From Halobacillus sp. Marseille-Q1614 (GTDB lineage: Bacteria > Bacillota > Bacilli > Bacillales > Halobacillaceae): DNA of 64,000 bases. Under the pieces are notes generated by a model. That model had not been told where the DNA came from, did not search any database, and was given only the letters and a program-made list of their open reading frames with translations. Shown here piece by piece: positions 55,354 through 64,000 of the stretch. The DNA lies in the NCBI RefSeq assembly GCF_902809865.1, contig NZ_CADDWH010000001.1, positions 930,001-994,000 of the forward strand, written 5' to 3'. The translations under genes and the position numbers were made by a program. The stretch's first letter is position 1. Each line of letters begins with the position of its first letter.

Positions 55354-56157
55354 TTATAAATGTAAGGATTGCTTATCTAAATAGTGTTTATAATGGGTCG
55401 CCTTAAACATCTCCACAAAGGTATCATTGATATTTTCCTCAAGCGCGGTAATTCCTTCACCTGTAACCCCGCCTTTTACAGTAACCTTTTTGATGAGCTC
55501 CGGAAAAGTAAAGATTTTTTTCTCTAACAATCCCCCTAACCCTACAACCATCTCCTGCATTAATTCTGTAGCCTTATCCATTGGAATATCTCCTACTTCA
55601 TGAGCGGCTTTTATCATGTTCTCCAGCAGAAATCCGACGAAAGCTGGCCCGCACGATACGATATCGGAAGCGACCCGGATATAAGGTTCTTCTATTTCTA
55701 CAGGCCGTGAAATAGAGGAGAATACTTTTATCAGCTCTTCTTTGTATTCTTCGGTTACGGACTGGCCGAAAGTAAACAAACTGACACCGGCATGGGCCTG
55801 ATTTGTAATGGACGGAACGATACGTGCGACCTGACAAGGCAGACGATCTTCAAGATCAGTGACAGAAACCGGACTTGTGATAGAAACCACACATTGAGAA
55901 GCAGAAGGTTTCAGCTGGCTTAAAATGTGGTGATAGTCATGGGGCTTTACACAAATAAAAATAATATCGCTTTCGTCCTGCAATTTTTCAATTGATGGCG
56001 AAATTTTCAAACCATTTATGAAAGATTGTAAACGCTCTGCTTTTTCCAGAGTCCGATTATAAACAGTGACCCGCTCTGTGTTGAGTGCTCCGCTTGAGAT
56101 TAACGACTGAGTGAGCAGGCTCCCCATATTTCCTGTGCCTATGATTCCATAGCGCAT
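55354..56157 (-). CDS. comER: ComER, pyrroline-5-carboxylate-reductase-like protein
   Basis: A 267-residue minus-strand protein of the ProC superfamily. The NAD(P)-binding loop is GIIGTGNMGSLLTQSL, then VTVYNRTLEKAERL, IIFICVKPHDYHHIL and the C-terminal GPAFVGFLLENMIKAAHEVG and GVTGEGITALEENI. In Bacillus subtilis comER is also divergent from comEA and has been tied to biofilm and sporulation signalling rather than to competence itself. Catalytic activity is unproven. Confidence 0.93.
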   Translation of the reverse strand: MRYGIIGTGNMGSLLTQSLISSGALNTERVTVYNRTLEKAERLQSFINGLKISPSIEKLQDESDIIFICVKPHDYHHILSQLKPSASQCVVSITSPVSVTDLEDRLPCQVARIVPSITNQAHAGVSLFTFGQSVTEEYKEELIKVFSSISRPVEIEEPYIRVASDIVSCGPAFVGFLLENMIKAAHEVGDIPMDKATELMQEMVVGLGGLLEKKIFTFPELIKKVTVKGGVTGEGITALEENINDTFVEMFKATHYKHYLDKQSLHL

Positions 56158-56230
56158 AAGAATCCCTCCTAAATGTTTACCTAATCACTTTATTCAATAA
56201 TGTTCAAAATATGAAAGGAGAATTATATTT

Positions 56231-56806
56231 ATGTCTTTGCTGAGAAAGTACGGCTGGCTCCTGCTGATTCCGGCTATTGCCGCATTCATTTACTATTTTC
56301 CGTCAGAAAACAATGAAGCAGCACTTGGAGAACATAAAGTGGCTGAAGAGACGAAGGAAGCCTCGTTTGAAGAGATGCCTCATGATAAAGGGGAACAGTG
56401 GATGGTAGATGTAAAGGGAGAAGTCAGCCGCCCGGGAATATATGAGATGGAGCAGGGCACAAGAGTGAATGATGCTGTAAACAAAGCGGGAGGTTTTACT
56501 GATACAGCTGATAGAAACAGCGTCAACCTTGCCCAAAAGCTTCAGGATGAAATGGTCATTTTAGTTTTATCCATCGATCAGCAGAGTAGTGGTGGAGCGG
56601 AAGCTTCTAGTGATAAAGTGGCAGTGAATCGGGCGACTCCTGAGGAAATTCAGAAGCTTCCTGGAATTGGTCCGTCAAAAGCAGAAGCGATCGTTCAATA
56701 CAGGGATGACACCGGAGGATTTCAATCGATTGAAGATCTGTTGGAAGTCCCGGGGATTGGAGAGAAGACTTTGGAGCAGATGAAAGAAATGATCCAAATT
56801 CCTTAA
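56231..56806 (+). CDS. comEA: ComEA, DNA receptor for natural transformation
   Basis: A 191-residue membrane protein that binds incoming double-stranded DNA. One N-terminal membrane segment (YGWLLLIPAIAAFIYYF) is followed by a short acidic stalk, an SLBB/OCD-type domain (VDVKGEVSRPGIYEMEQGTR, NKAGGFTDTADRNSVNLAQ) and the C-terminal helix-hairpin-helix DNA-binding part (LPGIGPSKAEAIVQYRDDTGGF and LEVPGIGEKTLEQM). AAAGGAG precedes ATG 56231. I could not see a clear ComK box upstream. Confidence 0.96.
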   Translation: MSLLRKYGWLLLIPAIAAFIYYFPSENNEAALGEHKVAEETKEASFEEMPHDKGEQWMVDVKGEVSRPGIYEMEQGTRVNDAVNKAGGFTDTADRNSVNLAQKLQDEMVILVLSIDQQSSGGAEASSDKVAVNRATPEEIQKLPGIGPSKAEAIVQYRDDTGGFQSIEDLLEVPGIGEKTLEQMKEMIQIP

Positions 56807-56882
56807 GATAAATTGACGGTTAATATTAGAGCAGGGTACACTAAAAACAATCATTAAAATACATAAAAAAGGAGAACTGTTT

Positions 56883-57461
56883 ATGAAACGGATCTCGTGG
56901 AATCATTATTTTATGGCCCAAAGTCATTTATTGAAATCAAGAAGTACGTGCGAGCGCCTCGCTGTTGGTGCGGTAATCGTCAGGGATAAGCGGATGATTG
57001 CCGGCGGATATAACGGAAGCGTCAGTGGGGGCATTCATTGTATAGATGAAGGCTGTTACGTCGTTGATGGCCATTGTGTGCGAACCATACATGCGGAAAT
57101 GAACGCAATCATTCAATGTGCAAAGTTCGGTGTTGCCACAGAAGGAGCGGAAATCTACGTTACCCATTTTCCGTGTCTGCACTGTACAAAGGCCATTATT
57201 CAGGCAGGAATAAAAGCTGTCTATTATAGTGAAGATTACAGAAACGACCCTTATGCTGTCGCGATGTTAGATGAGGCAGGCGTAAGAAAAGTAAAAGTGG
57301 AACATCAGCCCTCTGACCAGGAAAAGTTAAATGAGACCGAGTCCTTTGTAGAAGAACTGCTACAAAAACTAGAAAAAAATAACACGGCACCAGACGAGAT
57401 CGACGAGCTGAAAGCACAGGCCGAACAGCTCTTCCACAACAATCAGCAACCGATCAAATGA
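56883..57461 (+). CDS. comEB: ComEB, dCMP deaminase family protein
   Basis: A 192-residue zinc-dependent deaminase. Zinc ligands are seen in RTIHAEMNAIIQCAKF (His with catalytic Glu) and VTHFPCLHCTKAIIQAGI (two Cys); NHYFMAQSHLLKSRSTCERLAVGAVIV is the family start. dCMP deaminases feed dUMP for thymidylate; ComEB's role in competence is thought to be minor. Codons 100 on are normal, with a charged C-terminal tail. The stop overlaps the comEC start by four bases (ATGA). Confidence 0.95.
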   Translation: MKRISWNHYFMAQSHLLKSRSTCERLAVGAVIVRDKRMIAGGYNGSVSGGIHCIDEGCYVVDGHCVRTIHAEMNAIIQCAKFGVATEGAEIYVTHFPCLHCTKAIIQAGIKAVYYSEDYRNDPYAVAMLDEAGVRKVKVEHQPSDQEKLNETESFVEELLQKLEKNNTAPDEIDELKAQAEQLFHNNQQPIK

Positions 57462-59725
57462 GAGGGCGCCACCATCTGGCCGCTATTGCTTTTGTAGCAG
57501 GTGCGGCTGCTTTTGAAATGGAAGGGTTTTACAGGCTGATTCTTTTGTCTTTTGTAATAGCGTGGCTTAGTTTATGGATTTCTTCATGGAAATGGAAAGG
57601 AAGCCTCTTTATCTTCTTTTTGGCCGGAGCCCTTCTTTCCGTTTCCAAACCTTCTTTGTTGCCGATTGAACCGTCATCTTCCCCTATGAATATAAAAATC
57701 ATTTCCCCTTTAAAAGAATCCTCCTCCACCATCCAGACCACCCTGTATCATTCACCTTCACACAATAAAATCCAGCTGCTTTTTCTTATCAGCGATCTGT
57801 CTGACTCAGAGGTACAGACTGTAAAAAAACAATTGAAATATGGAGCAGTATGCCTTTTTAGCGGAGAAGTAAAATCTCCTGAGCAAGCGAGGAATTACGG
57901 GCAGTTTGATTATCGTATGTATTTGAAAAATCAAGGAATACAGTATCAGAGTTTAATCACTTCTTTGGAAGAGATCCAATGCGAAGGAAAAGGGGCGCTG
58001 CAAAAATTGTTTGCTTCTCGTGAGGCCCTCATCGTCAAAGTCAGCGATTCGATGGACAAAGAATTGTTTGCCTGGACGTCAGCCCTGATCTTTGGGGATA
58101 CTTCATTACTTGATGAAGAAATCATTGAGTGGTTCCGTGAGTTCAGCTTATCTCATATCTTGGCAATTTCTGGACTCCATATCGGACTTTTCATCAGCGG
58201 ACTGTATCTTTTGTTTTACCGAACTGGAAGGGTGGCACTTGAGCAGACAAGATGGCTGCTGGTTATCATTTTGCCTTGCTATAGTTTTTTAGCGGGCGGC
58301 GCACCATCTGTATTACGTGCTTCTTTTATGGCAGGGATTTTTTTTTTATTGATCCAGCGAAAACTCCGCTTTCCAATTACAGATGTGTTATCTTTGGCAG
58401 CGGGTCTTCTTCTGCTATGGAATCCTTATTACCTTCACAACCTCGGCTATCAGTTTTCTTTTTTAGTAACTTTTGCCTTAGTGCTGGCAGCTCCTCTACT
58501 AAAACAACAACAATCATGGAAATTGCCTGCTTCCATAAGCTTGATCAGCCAGCTGATGATCCTTCCGCTGCAGCTTCATTACTTCTATCAGTATAACCCC
58601 TTTTCGTTATTTGCGAATCTGCTTCTTGTTCCTTACTTCTCACTGCTTGTTATTCCGGTTTTATTTCTCTTTGTGATTATAAGCTTTATAATCGGTCCAT
58701 CCACTACGGTTTTTCTATCTGGGCTATTTTACCAGTTTCATGAGGCGGTTGTTTTTTTCATGATGAAGCATTGGGAAATTTTTAATCTCCAATGGGTCGT
58801 CGGTGAGCTTCCTATTGAATGGATGCTTATGTACTGGGTGGGCTTTTTTGGCATGATGTATTTCTGGTGTCAAAAGAAGAGAAGTCAGGCTTTTTTACTC
58901 TCTATACTTTCAGTAGCTGTGATTGTTTCCTATATGCTGCTTCCTTATGTGACGCCTAAAGGAACAGTTACTATGCTTGATGTCGGCCAGGGGGATACTT
59001 TTATAATTGAGCTTCCCTACAGGAGGAACGTTATTATGATCGATGCTGCGGGACCTTCTCTTTTTTTAAATGATCAAGATGCCACTTTTGATCACATCAT
59101 TCATCCTTACCTTAAGTCCAGAGGGATCCGCTCAATAGGTGCTTTATTCATTTCTCACGGAGACCAGGACCATAATGGAAGTACCGGCCAATTATTGAAC
59201 AACTATGAAATCAGCAGCGTATTTACTCATCCATTTAATCAGTCCTTAACGGGTACCGAGGAATTTCTAGAGGCTGGCCAGATTATTGACATTTCGGGTG
59301 TTAATTTCCACGTTCTTCATCCGGATGAGGATTATTTAGAGGAAAATGATAATTCCTTAGTGCTTTACGTGGAACTGGGTGGGAAGAAATGGCTGTTTAC
59401 CGGAGATATTTCACAGGAGGTAGAAAGTAAATTATTAAAAAGCTATCCACAGCTAACGGCTGATGTACTAAAACTTGCCCACCACGGGAGTCGGACTTCT
59501 ACGTCGGAAGAATGGCTTAAGAAACTTCAGCCTTCTGCAGCCTTAATATCAGCAGGAGTCAATAACCGTTATGGTCACCCTCATGAGGAAATAGTCGAGC
59601 TGCTCGAAATGCAGGACATTCTTGTTTTAAGGACGGATTGGCACGGCGCTGTAAGGTTTCAGTTCACAAAAGAAAGAGGAACGTTTTCAACTTTCTTACC
59701 GTATAATGCGGAAAGAAGACATTAA
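57458..59725 (+). CDS. comEC: ComEC, DNA-uptake channel protein
   Basis: A 755-residue membrane protein that passes single-stranded DNA into the cell. The N-terminal part has three segments and the DUF4131/OB region (LKYGAVCLFSGEVKSPEQARNYGQFDYR), the middle Competence domain has FREFSLSHILAISGLHIGLF and GGAPSVLRASFMAG with several segments, and the C-terminal metallo-beta-lactamase-like domain has VTMLDVGQGDTFIIELP, FISHGDQDHNGS, LFTGDIS and LKLAHHGSRTS, the likely nuclease part. Length is normal (about 770 in Bacillus subtilis). Confidence 0.96.
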   Translation: MRGRHHLAAIAFVAGAAAFEMEGFYRLILLSFVIAWLSLWISSWKWKGSLFIFFLAGALLSVSKPSLLPIEPSSSPMNIKIISPLKESSSTIQTTLYHSPSHNKIQLLFLISDLSDSEVQTVKKQLKYGAVCLFSGEVKSPEQARNYGQFDYRMYLKNQGIQYQSLITSLEEIQCEGKGALQKLFASREALIVKVSDSMDKELFAWTSALIFGDTSLLDEEIIEWFREFSLSHILAISGLHIGLFISGLYLLFYRTGRVALEQTRWLLVIILPCYSFLAGGAPSVLRASFMAGIFFLLIQRKLRFPITDVLSLAAGLLLLWNPYYLHNLGYQFSFLVTFALVLAAPLLKQQQSWKLPASISLISQLMILPLQLHYFYQYNPFSLFANLLLVPYFSLLVIPVLFLFVIISFIIGPSTTVFLSGLFYQFHEAVVFFMMKHWEIFNLQWVVGELPIEWMLMYWVGFFGMMYFWCQKKRSQAFLLSILSVAVIVSYMLLPYVTPKGTVTMLDVGQGDTFIIELPYRRNVIMIDAAGPSLFLNDQDATFDHIIHPYLKSRGIRSIGALFISHGDQDHNGSTGQLLNNYEISSVFTHPFNQSLTGTEEFLEAGQIIDISGVNFHVLHPDEDYLEENDNSLVLYVELGGKKWLFTGDISQEVESKLLKSYPQLTADVLKLAHHGSRTSTSEEWLKKLQPSAALISAGVNNRYGHPHEEIVELLEMQDILVLRTDWHGAVRFQFTKERGTFSTFLPYNAERRH

Positions 59726-59726
59726 A

Positions 59727-59752
59727 AAAAGACTGCAGCTGCAGCCTTTTCT
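59727..59752. terminator. Weak terminator-like palindrome after comEC
   Basis: CTGCAGCTGCAG (59734-59745) flanked by an A-run on the left and CCTTTTCTC on the right. The palindrome can fold only with a tight loop; it lies between the convergent comEC and yqzM genes. Confidence 0.4.
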
Positions 59753-59768
59753 CTTCATTGATTAAGTA

Positions 59769-59903
59769 TTATTGCCCGATAACAGAAAACACTACCCCGA
59801 TCGTGAAAATAACGAAGAAGAATACGAATGAAGCGACAAAGCCGATTCCAGAATCAATGACGTCATTCGTTTTAGATTGAATATCTTTTCTAAATTCATT
59901 CAT
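59769..59903 (-). CDS. yqzM: YqzM, small membrane protein
   Basis: A 44-residue protein on the minus strand: MNEFRKDIQSKTNDVIDSGI at the start, then one membrane segment (GFVASFVFFFVIFTIGVVFSVIG). It matches Bacillus subtilis YqzM (44 residues, MNEFEKNVQSKRNDAIDSGV start) in length, sequence pattern and position convergent to comEC. GGAGGGG lies just before the ATG. Function is unknown. Confidence 0.9.
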   Translation of the reverse strand: MNEFRKDIQSKTNDVIDSGIGFVASFVFFFVIFTIGVVFSVIGQ

Positions 59904-60128
59904 TGTTACCCCTCCTATATCAACTTACATTATAAGTGATAACCCATTAAAAATCTACTTTCTTTATAGAGAATTGTTCTTCCTCAATAATTTATTCATT
60001 GCCTCAGTTAGCAAGACTTGTCACAGATAATTCTAACTCAAGCGGTCACACTATATTCATGAGGGAGACAAATATCGTTTGCTTTTTTAGCGTCCGGGGC
60101 TGAAGAAGTGGCGTTTATATAGATTTTT

Positions 60129-60213
60129 GCGGTGGTGTAATTTTGACAGAACCTTGGTTCAACCATAAAATAGAATCAAAATGCCCCTCTTATGGGACAC
60201 CACCGCATTTTTG
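60129..60213 (+). other. Candidate structured RNA or attenuator upstream of holA
   Basis: The 330-base gap between yqzM and holA is AT-rich up to 60100, then holds a fold: P1 GCGGTGGTGT / ACACCACCGC (60129-60138, 60197-60206), P2 ATTTTGA / TCAAAAT (60140-60146, 60176-60182), P3 GAACCTTGGTTC (60149-60160, CUUG tetraloop), P4 CCC / GGG (60184-60186, 60194-60196). It is a compact three-way junction with P1 followed by ATTTTT, so it can also act as a terminator. The holA ribosome site comes eight bases later. No known RNA class recognised. Confidence 0.5.
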
Positions 60214-60233
60214 TTTAAGAAGGGAGTCATTTT

Positions 60234-61235
60234 GTGGCCAAACGTATTTTTTTATTATATGGACCTGAGGATTACCTGATTCAGGAAGAGAAAAATAAAA
60301 TCATTGAATCTGTTCTGCCTCCCGAAGACCGGGAATTTAATATTTCGCAGTATGATCTAGAAGAGACTCCTGTTGAAGAAGCAGTAACGGATGCGGAAAC
60401 TTTTCCCTTTCTGGGGGATAAAAAGATGGTCATTGCTTATAATCCTGTCTTTCTAAAAGCGAAGCCGGATGCCTTGCCATTTGAACACAATACAGATGCT
60501 CTGGTTGATTATGTTAATCACCCAGCTGATTATACAACTTTAATTATTGTGGCCCCTTATGAAAAAGTGGACGAGCGTAAAAAAGTCTTTAAGCTCTTAA
60601 AGAAGCATGCAGAAATCATACCGTGTCAGCCGGTGAAGGAATGGGATATGGATAAATGGATTCAGTCCATCGCCAATGACTTACATATAACAATTCCAGA
60701 GTCTATTCATGAACTGTTCGCACAGGAAATTGGGACCAACCTGTTAGCCCTTCGCAAGGAAATTGAGAAGCTGGCCCTAAATGTAGGGGAAGGCGGTGTG
60801 GTTACGCGTGAACTTGCAGAGGATCTTCTATCCCATAGTGCAGAAGCTTCCGGCTTAAAAATGGTGGATGCTGTTATGGAAAGGGACTTAGGACGGGCCG
60901 TTAAACTATTTAAAGATCTGTTGAAGGCCAATGAAGAACCTATTGCCCTGATCGCCTTATTAGCTTCACAGTTCAGAATTATCAGCCAGGTGAAAACATT
61001 AAAGCAAAAAGGATATGCTCAGAATAAAATGAGGGATTATATAAGGTCCCATCCTTATGTCATTAAGATGGCACTGAAAAGAGAAAGAGGATTTACAAAC
61101 GAAGAACTCAATCAGATCATTCAGGAGCTTGCAGATGCCGATCTGATGATGAAGCAGGGTCATATGGATAAAGTGCTGACCTTTGAAATGCTATTATACC
61201 GTCTGATCCATATTAAAAAACCTCAAAAGGTATAG
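60234..61235 (+). CDS. holA: DNA polymerase III delta subunit (HolA, YqeN-like)
   Basis: HolA is the clamp-loader subunit that opens the sliding clamp. The 333-residue protein begins at GTG 60234 (MAKRIFLLYGPEDYLIQEEK), behind AAGGGAG. FNISQYDLEETPVEEAVTDAETFPFLGDKKMVIAYNPVFL matches the Gram-positive delta family, as do LAPYEKVDERKKVFKLLKKHA-like and NEEPIALIALLASQFRIISQ segments. The N-terminus is somewhat shorter than in Bacillus subtilis. It is convergent with rpsT, each with its own terminator. Confidence 0.93.
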   Translation: MAKRIFLLYGPEDYLIQEEKNKIIESVLPPEDREFNISQYDLEETPVEEAVTDAETFPFLGDKKMVIAYNPVFLKAKPDALPFEHNTDALVDYVNHPADYTTLIIVAPYEKVDERKKVFKLLKKHAEIIPCQPVKEWDMDKWIQSIANDLHITIPESIHELFAQEIGTNLLALRKEIEKLALNVGEGGVVTRELAEDLLSHSAEASGLKMVDAVMERDLGRAVKLFKDLLKANEEPIALIALLASQFRIISQVKTLKQKGYAQNKMRDYIRSHPYVIKMALKRERGFTNEELNQIIQELADADLMMKQGHMDKVLTFEMLLYRLIHIKKPQKV

Positions 61236-61237
61236 AA

Positions 61238-61276
61238 AAAAGCCTTCCGAATTATTAACTCGGAAGGCTTTTTTAA
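61238..61276 (+). terminator. Intrinsic terminator after holA
   Basis: Perfect stem AAGCCTTCCGA / TCGGAAGGCTT (61240-61250 with 61260-61270) followed by TTTTT. Confidence 0.92.
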
Positions 61277-61349
61277 AGCTATGTTAGATGACATGTTAAC
61301 ATGTATAGAAAATAAAGAGAGCTGTGAGTCTCCTGAGGGTTTCTCAAAA

Positions 61350-61384
61350 AGACGAAAAATAAAAACGACCCTTGAAAAAGGATC
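61350..61384 (-). terminator. Terminator of rpsT
   Basis: Read on the minus strand: GATCCTT-TTTC-AAGGGTC (61384-61367, one G-U pair) followed by GTTTTTATTTTT. Confidence 0.75.
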
Positions 61385-61412
61385 GCGTGTTGGTCATAAA
61401 AAACTTTAAGCA

Positions 61413-61673
61413 TTAAAGCGCATTAACTTTTTTAGATAGGCGGGATTTCGTGCGGTTCCCGTTATTTTTATGAAGAGCACCGCGTTTTACCGCTTTATCA
61501 ATTTTCTTAACAGCAACAGTTAAAGCTTCTTTCGCTTGATCCGCTTCTTTGCTTGCAGTTAACTTTTCTACACGTTTAACGGCAGTACGCATATCAGATT
61601 TGAAAGCTGCGTTAAGAGCGCGAGCATCATTATTTACACGTACACGTTTTTTTGCTGATTTAATGTTAGGCAT
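61413..61673 (-). CDS. rpsT: Ribosomal protein bS20
   Basis: An 86-residue basic protein of the 30S subunit that binds 16S rRNA. It starts [20 protein letters not shown] at 61673, behind TAGGAGGTG on the minus strand; a longer frame reaching 61736 runs through the promoter and is not used. AAVKRVEKL-type helices ([19 protein letters not shown]) and C-terminal [19 protein letters not shown] are characteristic. It is single, with its own promoter and terminator, and divergent from gpr. Confidence 0.97.
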   Translation of the reverse strand: MPNIKSAKKRVRVNNDARALNAAFKSDMRTAVKRVEKLTASKEADQAKEALTVAVKKIDKAVKRGALHKNNGNRTKSRLSKKVNAL

Positions 61674-61726
61674 GGTTTCACCTCCTAGGTAAAAACAATC
61701 AAACTCGTTCATGTCGAACAAGAGAC

Positions 61727-61755
61727 ATTTTACCAAAGCGGACGCTTGTTTTCAA
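61727..61755 (-). promoter_or_regulatory. Putative sigma-A promoter of rpsT
   Basis: On the minus strand: TTGAAA (61755-61750), 17-base spacer, TAAAAT (61732-61727). Confidence 0.65.
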
Positions 61756-61776
61756 TAGCTTTCTGCTTCTTCCTTC

Positions 61777-61806
61777 GTATAGTTTCCGTTTCGGTAGGAA
61801 AAATTA
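61777..61806 (+). promoter_or_regulatory. Putative forespore sigma-F/sigma-G promoter of gpr
   Basis: GTATA (61777-61781), 15-base spacer, GGAAAAATTA (61797-61806). This fits the sigma-F pattern GYATA / GGnnAnAnTA. The start codon of gpr is 21 bases after it. Confidence 0.65.
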
Positions 61807-61826
61807 TCGTTAAGGAGGTAGAAAAA

Positions 61827-62924
61827 ATGCCAAATAATGAGGAATATTCGGTTCGGACAGATTTAGCTTTAGAAGCTCAGGAAATGAGGGTTCACCCTGA
61901 GCAGGACAAGAGTCAGCCGGGCGATGGCGTGACCGTTGATGAAGAAAGTGTAGGTAATATTACATTAACTTATGTAAAAGTCGATGAAGCAGGAGCGGAG
62001 CGGATTGGGAAAAAAGCGGGAAATTATATTACGTTGGAATCCCTTGCCATCCGAAAGCAGGACACTGAGCTGCAGGTCGAATTGGCTGCGTGTTTGTCAC
62101 GACAGCTCGTTAAGGTCATGGAGCTTTGCGGAATTAAAGAAACAGACAGCTGTTTAATTGTAGGGCTTGGAAACCAGCAGGTCACTCCAGATGCAATTGG
62201 ACCTCTTGTTATGAATGAAGTGCTCGTAACCAGCCATTTGTTTAAGCTGCAGCCGGATACTGTAGCAGAAGGCTACCGGCCGGTTTCAGCTGTAGCACCG
62301 GGAGTTATGGGAGTTACAGGTATTGAAACAAGCGATATGATTCATGGCATCATTCATGAGATCAATCCTGACTTTGTCATTGCTGTGGACGCTCTCGCCT
62401 CTCGCTCCATCAATCGGATTAACGCTACGATTCAGCTTTCTGATACAGGGATACACCCTGGTTCAGGTGTAGGAAATAAGCGGAAGGAAATCAGTAAAGA
62501 GACATATGGAATTCCAGTTATCTCCATCGGTGTGCCGACTGTCGTAGATGCTGTAACAATTACTAATGACAGTATTGACTATATGCTTAAGCACTTCGGA
62601 AGGGAGTGGAAGGAGAAGAACAGTCCTTCTAATGTACTTTCTCCGGCTATTAATCCGTTTGAGAGAAAGACACTGACTGAGGAAGATATGCCTGGAGAAG
62701 AAAAGAGAAAAGCCGTACTAGGAATGATAGGACAGCTCGGGACGGAAGAAAAGAAACAGCTTATTAAAGAAGTTCTAACCCCTCTTGGCCACAATTTAAT
62801 GGTAACTCCTAAAGAGGTGGATTCTTTCGTTCAGGATATGGCATACGTAATTGCGTCGGGAATTAACAGCGCTCTCCATAAAGAAATTGACGAAGGCGAA
62901 GCTTCCTCTTATACGAGATTTTAA
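61827..62924 (+). CDS. gpr: Germination protease GPR
   Basis: GPR degrades the small acid-soluble DNA-protecting proteins when a spore germinates; it is made in the forespore as a zymogen. The 365-residue protein starts at ATG 61827 after AAGGAGG. The pro-sequence with [15 protein letters not shown] is short; the protease core has [91 protein letters not shown] and [21 protein letters not shown]. It is the atypical aspartate-type peptidase family A25. spoIIP follows 80 bases later, the usual order. Confidence 0.97.
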   Translation: MPNNEEYSVRTDLALEAQEMRVHPEQDKSQPGDGVTVDEESVGNITLTYVKVDEAGAERIGKKAGNYITLESLAIRKQDTELQVELAACLSRQLVKVMELCGIKETDSCLIVGLGNQQVTPDAIGPLVMNEVLVTSHLFKLQPDTVAEGYRPVSAVAPGVMGVTGIETSDMIHGIIHEINPDFVIAVDALASRSINRINATIQLSDTGIHPGSGVGNKRKEISKETYGIPVISIGVPTVVDAVTITNDSIDYMLKHFGREWKEKNSPSNVLSPAINPFERKTLTEEDMPGEEKRKAVLGMIGQLGTEEKKQLIKEVLTPLGHNLMVTPKEVDSFVQDMAYVIASGINSALHKEIDEGEASSYTRF

Positions 62925-63005
62925 TATATTTTAAGAGCTTACACGTTCTATTATTATTTTTCCTCTCATATGGATTAGTAGAGTCCATAATAGGAGGAAT
63001 AATCG

Positions 63006-64000
63006 ATGGGGCCTATACGAAAGTGGGAGAATAAGCAAAATCTTATAATTAGAAGGTGGACATTTTGGGGAGCTTCAGCTATGTCTATCCTTCTCCTTTT
63101 ATTTATCGGGATCGGTATACTAACCGGGGCAAAATCTACATATAAACTCTACTCATCCACGATCCAGAACTTTACGACACAATTGGACGGAAGCTCGTTT
63201 ATTTATTTCTTTGAAGCAGAAAACAAGGTTTTCGCTAAGGCACACCCGCAAGAGAAAAAGCTGCCGGGTTTATCCTCTCTATCTTTCCAGCTCTTAACCA
63301 GCATTAAACCAAACGATTTACGCAGCTTGCTGGGACGGGAGATCCCAGGGCTGTCTTCTTACAATAGTGAAATCATAATCGCAGGTGAAGGTACAGATTA
63401 TACGAATTTACCTTATGAGTCTCAGCCGCCGCTGGATATTGTGTTAGAAGACAGAGAAGCAGTGGATCATGAGGAGCAGGAAGAAGAAACACCGCCGCAG
63501 GAAGACCAGGATATTAAGGAAGACAGTGTATTTATCTACCATACCCATAACCGTGAGTCCTTCTTCCCGCAGCTGCCTGAGGGAACGCAGCATGCTTATC
63601 ACGATGAGGTAAATATCACGAAAGTGGGAGCTCGTCTAGGAAAAGAATTAGAAAATCGTGGAATTGGTGCAGAAGTAGATACGTCTGACATTACAACAGC
63701 CGCTCAGCAGAAAGGTATAGGTGCTTATGAAGCTTCAAGAGAAATAGTCCAGGAAGTTATGTCAACGGATGGTAACCAAATCAAATATATCTTTGATCTT
63801 CATAGAGATAATGTACCTAGGGAAGTTACTACGAAAGAAATTGATGGAAAGTCTTATGCAAGAACAATATTTGTTGTCGGAGCGAAGCACCCAGAGTATG
63901 AAAAGAACTTAAAGATCGCTACAGACCTGCATAAAATGCTGGAAGAAAAATATCCAGGTCTGAGCCGCGGCGTATTGACAAAGAAAGGAAGCGGAGTAGA
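63006..64000 (+). CDS. spoIIP: SpoIIP, stage II sporulation peptidoglycan hydrolase (5' part)
   Basis: The frame is open from ATG 63006 (after AGGAGGAAT) to the right edge, about 331 residues, and is cut by the window. SpoIIP works with SpoIID and SpoIIM in engulfment, with amidase and endopeptidase activity. One membrane segment (AMSILLLLFIGIGILTG, about residues 29-45) precedes the stalk; IIYHTHNRESFFP-type motif (VFIYHTHNRESFFPQLP), FDLHRDNVPRE and TIFVVGAKHPEYEKNLKIA are SpoIIP signatures. A possible sigma-E -10 (CATATGGAT, 62968-62976) precedes it. Full length should be near 400 residues. Confidence 0.94.
   Translation, partial: MGPIRKWENKQNLIIRRWTFWGASAMSILLLLFIGIGILTGAKSTYKLYSSTIQNFTTQLDGSSFIYFFEAENKVFAKAHPQEKKLPGLSSLSFQLLTSIKPNDLRSLLGREIPGLSSYNSEIIIAGEGTDYTNLPYESQPPLDIVLEDREAVDHEEQEEETPPQEDQDIKEDSVFIYHTHNRESFFPQLPEGTQHAYHDEVNITKVGARLGKELENRGIGAEVDTSDITTAAQQKGIGAYEASREIVQEVMSTDGNQIKYIFDLHRDNVPREVTTKEIDGKSYARTIFVVGAKHPEYEKNLKIATDLHKMLEEKYPGLSRGVLTKKGSGV

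Overview
The window is a stretch of core chromosome from a low-GC, endospore-forming, Gram-positive bacterium of the family Bacillaceae. Sporulation genes (bofC, sigK, sda, gpr, spoIIP, a YhcN/YlaJ lipoprotein, an RsfA-type regulator), two T-box leaders, a 6S RNA and gene order close to the Bacillus subtilis ruvAB-to-gpr region support this. A complete-looking Mrp cation/proton antiporter operon minus one subunit, an ArsB/NhaD-type carrier and the overall composition suggest a salt-tolerant genus near Halobacillus or its relatives; the genus is an inference.

Layout. 1-9.8 kb: 3' end of nadE, a sporulation lipoprotein, a YebC-family regulator, a shortened bofC, ruvAB, a DUF2905 protein, queA-tgt-yajC (queuosine modification, then a Sec accessory), a TIGR04086 membrane protein, an ArsB/NhaD carrier, a DUF421 protein and comN. 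9.9-18.6 kb: secDF, lapA-like, recJ, apt, rel, dtd. 18.6-32.4 kb: an SH3-repeat amidase on the minus strand, a T-box-led hisS-aspS operon, 6S RNA, an RsfA-type gene and rarA (minus), a YczE-like membrane protein, cymR, cysteine desulfurase, mnmA, a TPR protein, recD2. 32.4-43.3 kb: a small zinc-ribbon protein, an AI-2E-type permease, T-box-led alaS, ireB-type gene, ruvX, DUF1292, mltG, trmR, udk, greA, yrrS, mtnN, yrhC. 43.4-49.9 kb (minus): sigK uninterrupted, mrpACDEFG without mrpB, sda. 50.2-64 kb: yqeG-yqeH-aroE-yhbY-nadD-yqeK-rsfS-yqeM, comER (minus), comEA-comEB-comEC, yqzM (minus), holA, rpsT (minus), gpr and the 5' part of spoIIP.

How the genes work together. Several neighbouring pairs share a pathway: cymR, cysteine desulfurase and mnmA link cysteine/sulfur control to tRNA thiolation; rel and apt touch purine and (p)ppGpp metabolism; yqeH, yhbY and rsfS are ribosome-assembly or ribosome-silencing factors; comEA/EB/EC form the DNA-uptake locus; gpr, spoIIP, sigK, bofC and sda belong to sporulation control.

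I found no tRNA or rRNA gene, CRISPR array, insertion sequence, prophage or defence cluster, and I do not see a novel multigene system. The points worth a second look are mostly regulatory and RNA-level: overlapping Asp/His codons in the hisS-aspS T-box specifier loop, a hairpin between Shine-Dalgarno and start codon of sda together with DnaA boxes upstream, three unassigned structured elements (upstream of holA, upstream of mltG and between alaS and ireB), the missing mrpB, and a bofC lacking its C-terminal domain. All product names rest on reading the sequences by eye; no database search was run.
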